Source: Ophthalmolycus amberensis
Lineage: Eukaryota; Chordata; Actinopteri; Perciformes; Zoarcidae
Assembly: GCA_024529925.1 (NCBI GenBank)
Contig: JAFEUB010001790.1
Location: forward strand, 134,501-198,500
Length of the DNA stretch: 64,000 nt
Direction: 5' to 3'
A program made the translations under genes and the position numbers. Shown here one piece after another: positions 49,701 to 58,700 of the stretch (position 1 is its first letter; the number at the start of each line of letters is the position of its first letter). The notes under the pieces were generated by a model. The model had not been told where the DNA came from. It made no database searches and worked only from the letters and a program-made list of their open reading frames with translations.

Positions 49701-52700
49701 CTCGTGTTTGTTAAATGGTTTTTGACTTTTTTTATTTTTGCTTGCTCCCTGTTGGAGCTGCTTTAAGTTCTTGTTTATTACTTTTTTGGTGACCAGTAAA
49801 AGACCTTGTTTTCAACTTCACCTCGTCTCTGCTCTTGAGTCTTTGCTCTGCCCCAGAATCGTGACAGGACCACCCTCTCAACCACCTCCTACAGGGACAG
49901 GGGAGCACTTCCTCCAACAGTCTGCTCACATGGACAGATACAGGAGAACATTCCTGCCCACTGCAATAAGACTTTATAATAAATCACCTCTGGCCAAATC
50001 ATCATTCACTTGACTACATCGCTACACTGTCTTTGCACTACTGATTTGTTCATCTAGTTAGTTAGATTAATACTAATCTATTTCATTGTGTATATACTGT
50101 GTATTTTTTATACTTAATATTTTTACTTCACTTTGATTGCTTAGTATAGTTTTTGCTGCTGTAGCGAACTAATTTCCCCTTGCGGGATGAATAAAGTATA
50201 TATCTATCGGTCTTCTTTTAGTGATATCTGGTAGAGGAACAACACTAACCTCTCGCTTCTGCTCTCTTGCAGCCGCAGCAAGTCGTCCAGAAAAAGCTTA
50301 CTCGGGTAAGATCACGGATTGTGCAAATACACACACACACACACCACACACTTGCAGGACAAATGTGTAATTCTAATTAGACTACATGTTATTTTGTATT
50401 CCATCACATGACTCTAACGTTTTTACTTTGTATGGATAGTGTTATTGTATACTTCAAGTCAAGGTGAATTGAGTTGTAATTCTGAAAGGTTCAATGTCAC
50501 CACTTGCATATTTTTCACGCATTTATTTTTAATCCCCGAAGATCCACCTTGAACACAAAGTACTTCCATACACAAAACTTACTGTTTTTCTTTTCAAAGG
50601 AGCTGCAGCTGAACCTGTAGCCATCTTCATCGTGTTGTTGTTTTTCTGCGCTAGTAGGCATTCTTCTTCTTCTTCTTTCATTGCCATGTAACAGCAGACT
50701 AGAGCACTTGTAGCAGTAAATGTGCCCCCGCCAGGCCCGGAAGAATTGCAACACCTGTATCTCCGGTAATGCAGAAAAACTGTCACGTTTTCAGAAATTT
50801 TGGAATCGACTTGCTACCAAAGCATTGGTTCTCGTGACATCCTTAATGAAGGCCATGAAAATATGACCTAGTTTGTCCTGGGTTAAAGTCTAGTCCACAT
50901 AGTGAAACAACTCACTGTGGTAGAGTTTGTAAAAGTTGCAAGATTTGGTGCCCCATCCATCCCAATCTCCTCCCTAGCTAATAACAACCGCACACTACCT
51001 CCAACTTTTGTCCTGACTCGACTGACTCAACCAGAAGACCTTGACAGGCAAACATATTATATATATATTTTCTTTGCCTTTTATGGGTCTCATATCTTGG
51101 GTATATTGTGTCATCAGTTTAAGTGGTCTAATGATGATTCTTGTCAAGCTTCTCAAAGGCTTTGAACATCCTTATAGTCTTGCATAGCCAGACCTATCTG
51201 CACACTTTGGGAGAAGGTCTGGCTGAACCCATCATAACTCTGCACTAAGGGAAACAAGGCTCTGAGTTGTTTGTATTTCTTAAAACCCATCACAATCGCC
51301 TTGGGCAGCGCTCAGATCAGGAGCTATGGTGCCCTTGCCAAACGGTAACGCATAGCGGAAGGGGAGGAGAATTCCGTCTGAAATGGCAGGCTTATACGCA
51401 CAGTCTACATCCTTGGAGTCGGACTACTGCAACATTAACTCTGCCTGCAGCTGAAGCTTACACTAATGCTAGTGTTTTTACTCATGGAAGGTTAAGGCCA
51501 GATGAGAACTGTGGCAAAAGTCACATCTGTAAATACAGGAGTGACTTTACCAAGAAAAGAGGCGACATGAGACGGGAGTTATTGTCTTGGAGATAAATTC
51601 CAAAGTCAACTGCGGTCCCTCCATGTGGGACTGTTCGTATGTAGCAGATAATTAGATGCTGTTTTGTGTTACTGCTGTGAGCACCTACATCAGAGGCAGA
51701 ATGAAAGCCGAATGGTAATAAGTGAGTGCAACATGACACAGGACCCCCACCCCCAGCATTCCCTCACACTCCAGGAATCCACCAGCCTCCCGTCTGTTCA
51801 CTGGTGCGGGCCACTTCTTGGTGTGAATGCATAACTCAGCTCTGATTTGTGGCTGTGTGGGAACAGGGCTGAGGCAGTTGGGAGGCGCTGTGAGGCCCTG
51901 GGAGCTGCAAGCCATAAAAATGTAATTTAGTTCTCCCACTTTGATAGGCTGCTTTATCTCCCACCAGCCTGTACAAAACCTCAGACCCCTTTCAGTCCAG
52001 TGCTCAGGGTGGGGTGGATACATGACCCAACAGAAAGATCTAGTTTTGCACAAAGCACAATTTCCTATTGGAAGTTTTGGCTACTGCTGCCAACCAGTTT
52101 TTTTAGTTATTTTTTTTGCTTTAAAAAACAAGTTCAAAAGTCTGACTATCTCTCCTCATTGATGGCTCAGCCAAACTAGGGCTAACAAACAGTGTAAGTG
52201 ATGGAAGTGGGGTATTGGAGAATCTGGAGTGAGGTAGGCTATAACTTGAAGCGCAAGGCAAGTTTATTTGTATAGCACATTTCAACAACACGGTAATTCA
52301 AAGTGCTTCACATAAAACCATTAAAAGCATCAAAACATAAGGCAAAAGAAAAGGAGATTTAAAAACAACTAGAAAATGCATTTCCTGCTGAAAATGCGTT
52401 GGAATGCTGAAAGCTGAAATTAATTGTGAAAAAATTGCTGAAAATTAAGAAATGGGAGACTATCAGTCTGAAAAATGTTGAAGCCCGAAAGCATTTAAAC
52501 TGCACTGCTGAAAAACCTTCTAGTTGAAATGTCTAACTATGGTGTCTGTAGCTGAAAGTATGAGGAAGAAGAAGGCTTTGAAAGTTGAAGAAGTATAACA
52601 GGATTTGAAGATTTTCTCCATAGAGATCCCATTCAAAAGAAAATTGCAAAAAGCTTAATTCAAAAAGTTTAAAGATTACAAATATGAAAAGTCAAAGCAC

Positions 52701-55700
52701 CCCTCTCCTGAAAGAGCTGAACATTTTGATATTTGAACAATTTCTGTAGCTTAAACTAATTTCAGAAGTAGTGATATTTGTAGTAATAGTAGTAGAAGTT
52801 GAAGTAGAAGTATTAGTAGTAGTAGAAGTATTAGTAGCATTAGAATAAGTAGTAGCAGTAGTGATATTTGTAATAGTAGTAGTAGAAGTCGTAGTTGTAG
52901 TAGAAGTATCATTAGTAGTAGAAGTATTAGTATTTAGAAGAAGTATTAGTATTTAGAAGAAGTAGTAGCCAAGTATCAGTAGTAGTAGTAATAGCTGTAG
53001 TAGTGGTCGTAGTATTTAATATAACAGTAGTAGTAGTAGTAGTAGTAGTAGTAAAAGTAATGGCAGTATTTGAAGTAGCAGTAGTAGTAGTACTAGTAGC
53101 AGTCGTACTAATAGCTGTAGTAGTATTAGTACTGGTAGTAGCATGAATAGCAGTAGTAGCAGTTGTAGTATGAGTAATAGTAGTAGTGGTAGTAATAGCA
53201 GTAGTGGTAGTAATAATATTGATGGTAGCAGTAATAGCACTAGTAATAGTAGCAACAGCAAAAGTTGTAGTAGAAGTAGCAGCAGCAGTAGTAGTAGTAA
53301 TACTAGAAATATTAGCAGCAGTAGTAGTTGTCGCAGTATTAGTAAGAGCATTCATTATTTCAACAAAAAAGCCTAATTTTCAGCTTAATGTTTCCATACA
53401 GTTAATCCATGGGGCTTTTATTTTGAAAGGGTGGGGCTGGGTGGGGGAGGGAGGGGGAGAGGAGACATAATCATAATGTTTGACACACATAAACAGAGGT
53501 TATTAAATGACAGGCTTCATCACAAGCAGTTCAGTTAGAATTCACTCTCTGGGGCTTTTATTTTGAAATGGGGTGTGGGGTGTGGGGGAGAAGGGGAGAG
53601 GAGACAGAATCATAATGTTCGATAAACACAAACCGGTTATTAAATGACAGGCTCATCACAAGCATTTCAGTTAGGATTCATTCTGTGGGGCTTTTATTTT
53701 AAAATGGCGTGTGTGTGTGTGTGGGGGGGGGGGGGGGTGGAGGAGGGTGGAAAGACCTCTAAAGATCCCTAAGACCTGAATGACTGTATGAGAGACACAC
53801 ACAGAGAGATAGAGGGAGAGGAGTGTATGTGCGCGTGTGTCTGTGAGTCTGTGTGTTTATCAACATCACTAATTGGCTCAATCGCGAACACCTGTGTGCC
53901 TGAAGCCATTAAATGGAGATAAAACAGGGAAACACCTCTCAAACAAATCATCAAAACTCCCATAACCGTAGCTCCTATTGCTCCGATATTACTAATTGAG
54001 AGGAAGGATGACTTGAGAAACAGATCTTGTAAAAATTGTGTCTGTAGTGTAAAAAATGTGGCTTAACTGGCGATCTAGAAATGGGGTACCGTGTCCTGTG
54101 GAAGATGTTTTTGAAACAAAATTTAACATTGGTCTCTATGGAGCAGAAAGTTGGTTTTCCTCTCAATTAACGGCTTCTGTGTCAAATGTGTAAATCTGTG
54201 GGATTCCACAGTAATTTTTCTACGACAAGGACAGGATTAGCTACTTCTACATCCAGAAATTATGCATGAAGAGTGAAGATTGTGGACACAGTGGCAAAAT
54301 ACAAATGTTTTTTTCACAATAATCTCAAGCTGCTCTTCACTCTAGCGGTGACATCACGCACTCTAAGCTGCGCAATACACACCCATTATAAAGTCAGAAA
54401 AGGGCTGAAAAATCATAAAAGTTAAATTGCTGCAGTTCAAAAAGTTTAAAAGATATCAAAAAGCTGAATCATGTGGCAATAGTTAAGGGTTTTCTCAACA
54501 TTGTAAAGTTGAAATGGTGTCTGTAGCTGAAAGTATGAGGAAGTTGAAGGATTTGAAAGTTGAAGAAGTTTAAGAGGATTTGAAAATATTCTCCATAGAG
54601 ATCCCATTGAAAATAAAAAGCTTAATAATTCAAAAAGTTTAAAGGTCAGAAATATGAAAAGTCATAGCACCCCTCTGGTGAAAGAGCTGAACATTTTAAT
54701 AGTTGAACGGTTTCTGTAGCTTAAAATATGAAGGAGAAGAAGAGGTGGGACGGAAGAAATAGAAGTTGAATAAAGATTCGAAGAACAATAGTTGGAATGC
54801 TAAACAGCATTCCAACAATAAAGAACATTCATTGCATTAAAACATAAAAAAACAGTGTAAGAAATAAAATACAGTAGTAAATTGCAGAAAATGTATTAAT
54901 ATATTAATTGAATGTGGTTCAATTAAAGGCAGCAGCAAACAGAAAAGTCTTCAATCTTGATTTAAAGGAGCTGAGGGTCTCAGCAGCTTTCTGGGACTTT
55001 GTTCCAGATATGTGGAGCAGAAAAACTGAACGCTGCTTCTCCATGTTTAGTTCTGACTCTGGGAACAGAAAGTAGACCGGTCCCAGACGACCTGAGGGGT
55101 CGGGATGGTCAATTCTTTGTTGGAGAGGAAGCCAGTGCAAAGACCTCAGAACTGGGGTGATGTGATCCACCCTCCTGGTCTTAGTGAGGACTCGAGCTGC
55201 AGCGAGCTTAGCGTAGGCTAAGTCTGCACCAAACACTCATTAGTAGGGGTGTAGCAATACGCGTATTCGTATTGAACCGTTCGGTACGAGGCTCACGGTT
55301 CGGTACGCATGACGAACCGAACAATACGTTTGAATAAAAAAATTAAATTTTTCTTTTTCTTTTTTTTTAAACCTTTATTTAACCAGGTAGTCCCATTGAG
55401 ATTAAAAATCTCTTTTGCAAGATGTAAGTAACAATACAAGATGTAAGCAAGATGTAAGTAACAATACAAGATGTAAGCAAGATGTAAGTAACAATACTAC
55501 ATAACATTAAGGAGCAGTTTTTGTTTTTTATGCTTATGTGTTGCTAAGAAGACACCCCAGAAGATGGGTCACTCAGGTATAGTTCCATCATTGTTCAAAG
55601 TCAAAGAATAACTTCATGATGTTAGTTGTAATGAATAAATATATTTTAAAATCAAGTACATTTCTCTGGCATTTATAGTTTTCTACTGTACCGAAACGTA

Positions 55701-58700
55701 CCGAACCGTGGCTCCACTGTATCGTACCGAACCCAACCGTGAATTTTGTGAACCATTACACCCCTACTCATTAGATATTCACGGCAGCATTTTAACAATG
55801 AAAACATATTTTTTCCTCTTCCGTTTGTTTAGTGGCAGTTAGCAAACCATCATGCGGTTGGAGAGATGGTGTCCCAGTTCCCAATGATGATCTCACACCA
55901 AAAAACATTATATTGGGTATTATGGCTACCCCCTAAATGTTGATGGTCAGAATCATCAATGCCCCCCCCCCCCCCCCCAGCCATTTCCTGCTGCATTATT
56001 GTACACAGAAAAATGCAATGACTGTAACAACACTAAAACTGGTATCTGACAAGTAGGCAGCAACAAAACTTAGTTTGGAGGAGGTAACAGTGGATGGTTG
56101 GACCAAGAAATTGTAACTTTAACACAGAAAAGTGTTGTCTATTTCCTTTCGAGTTGGTTTCACCATCATGACAGTCTGTCTCTGTTCTTAAGCGAGTAGT
56201 AGGTGTGTGTGTGGAGCTGGCCAACTATGCAAGATTTGGTACATACTTCTCATACACAAATGAGTGCAGCACTATGGATGCCTTCGAAGAGCGGCTATCA
56301 GAAAGTGTGCTGTTATCCCCTTTTCACCCTTTCCAACGTTCAATTATAAATTTACAACACACGGTTTCACAACGAAATGCGAGTGTCAGTCCCTTTATAC
56401 TGCGGAAAAAATATATAGTACTAAGGATGAGTTGAGGAGTCTCACAACCTGAGAAAAGAAGCTGCTCTGAAGTCTGGTGGTAAAACAACAGATACTTCTT
56501 TATCTTTTGCCAATGGCAGCAGGGTGAACAGCGTATTGATTGGTGGGTATTGTCTTTTAATACCCTTTGGGCTCCGTGCAGGCACCTCACCTCACCATCA
56601 CTGATGCTCGGTAGATTATGTTCAATTATGTTCTGGGCAGTTTTAATCGTTCACTGCAGTGCCCTCCTGTCATGGGCTGTGCAAATCCCATGCCAGTTTG
56701 TAATGTTTCCATTCGGGATGATTTCTTTTACTTATTGTTCTTTCAAACGTCAACAAGATCTTGACACTAGAGCTTTACTAAGTTTCATTAAGACATTTTT
56801 GTCTTTTTTTGTCGAGTCACTTTTGTCTAGTCCAAAGGCTAGTGGTAGAAAACCCAAAAATGAATCTTTTTGTAAAATTGATTAGTGGTTTGGGAATGCA
56901 ATGACAAACAATTAAGTCCTGCTAGGTCTAAAATAGCTCGATGATGCTTTGATGGATCAGTTTGAATTTAATTTAATTGATTAAAGAATAGCCCATTGAG
57001 ATGTAGCCTGTCATTTTTGAGGGGGTCCTATAGATACAAAAACATCATAACATAACATACACTATAAAAACACAGATACAGACAGCTCACTTACCCTCTC
57101 CCACCCACACCTCAGCCCTCAGGTATTCAATGATAATGACTCATGTGATAAATTAACAAATCACGTCAACATAAAGAGCAACTGACTTCAGTTAGACTGA
57201 AATAATGCACAAATTTAAAGTATAAGAAGGTTGATTTAAGATAAGAAAATAAAGAGGTCCTCAAGCATTGGAAGGAGGCAATTGATCTCAGAGAAAGAGG
57301 GAGGTTACTTCAATCGAAAGGAGCTTTGCATTGGAATGACCTGCGCCCGTTTTCTTTGAAAATCCTAGGGACAAAGAAAAAAATGTCCGAGTGGATATAA
57401 AAATCTTTATGGTTTAAAATAGGAAGGACAATCAAAATAAACACATTTGAAGATTAACTGAACCCAGTGAAATTGCCTTCTAGATTCAAGCTGTTGCCAA
57501 TTAATTGATTGACAAGAACAAATGGTGAGTTATATATGGACACCTCAAAACAAACCTGCATCGAGAATTATACACAACACGAAGGGGCTTAAGATAAGTG
57601 TCAGAGGTGTTCTGATAGACAATGTCAGCATAATCAATAAGAGGTAGTATCAATGGAGAAAATATTATTTTTCTAATGTAAAATAATTAAATAAGCGATA
57701 AAGTGAACTCAGACAACCATGTTCTTTTTACAATATTATATCAATGTGTGGCTTAAAGGAAAGTTCTGTGTCAATCCAAAGTCTAAGATATTTGGATGAA
57801 TCAACTTTCTCAAGGGGTGACCCATCATCATAAGTAATATGCAAATCGGAGGAACATGAATGACTGTGTTGCATAGCAAACACCATGCTGCAGGACCTTT
57901 TTCATTCAGCACAAATTTGTTGTTATGACACCAGTTTTGTACAAAGTTATACTCGGAATGTAAAGAATACTGGATTCATAGTATACCAGAGTTAGAAGTG
58001 TAAATAACAGTGTCATCAGCATAACGATGAACATGACAATTAGAACATATTTAAGGTAAGTCAAAATAAATGTAGAGAAAAGGAGTGGTCCCAAGGAAGA
58101 GCCTTGTGGAACACCCTTCTCAACAATGAAATACTCAGACTGAGAACCCTGAAAGACCACACATTGATGCCTGTTATAAAAGTAAGAACTAAACCAAAGG
58201 AGAGCATTTTGAGTTCAAACCAATAGAATAGAGCTTATCAAGGAGGAGTGACCATATAAAAAGCCTTGGAAAGATCGTAAACACAATCACCAGCTTTGGT
58301 AAACTGCAGGCTTTAATCAAAAATACTTTCTTCCTTGTAGAATGATGGTGTGGGTGGGGGTGGGCTGGGGAGCCATAGGATTAAAGTTTATTTTTTGTCC
58401 CCCACCCACGCTACCACCACCACCACCTTTTTCTCTCCTGCGCTCACTTGCCCTTGTCACACATGGTAGCATTTAGCGGGCCTTTAAAGCCCAAAGTGTG
58501 TGAGCACTAATGAATGGAGTAGGAGCTGCACCGCCGCTGCCTGGGAAAGGAAGAGGGTTATAAATTGTGTCAGTTAGCCTCCCTGAATAAAATGAAGCCA
58601 TGTGGAAAATGAAATCCATGTTCCTCCAGGAAGCAGGAACATGTTTTTTGTCTTCCCCCCCCCCATGTTTTTTCTCCCCCCCCCCCCCCCCCCGCCAGTT

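Larger units (their letters stand above)
45202..50209 (+). mobile_element. Rex1/Babar-like LINE interrupted by nested insertions
   Basis: The LINE occupies 45202-45715, 48986-49455 and 49867-50209. Part 1 encodes reverse-transcriptase boxes FDFSGAFNTI, GAPQGTVLSPFLFTLYT and FSDDSAVVG. Part 2 resumes at LNVAKTREMVVDFRR and runs through EYKYLGVSIDSRLNW. Part 3 holds the C-terminus (RYRRTFLPTAIRLYN) and the 3' tail TTTCCCCTTGCGGGATGAAT followed by AAAG. A hAT element (45716-48985) and an LTR (49456-49866) interrupt it, each with its own target duplication. It is 5'-truncated. Confidence 0.9.
52371..54825. mobile_element. Composite insert splitting the L2 copy
   Basis: About 2.45 kb between the two halves of the L2 copy, with AACAA at both junctions as a possible target duplication. 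Two direct repeats of about 190-220 bp lie inside near its ends (52530-52745 and 54508-54725; shared GTGTCTGTAGCTGAAAGTAT and CTCCATAGAGATCCCATT). GGAATGCT occurs near the left end and GGAATGCT/AGCATTCC near the right. Between them are a TAG-rich tract and a 138-bp tandem repeat. No coding frame. Family unknown. Confidence 0.65.

Noticed and set aside
52927..53376. Frames of poly-Leu, Thr-rich and Ser/Asn-rich sequence on both strands
   Set aside because: They are translations of the TAG trinucleotide tract.
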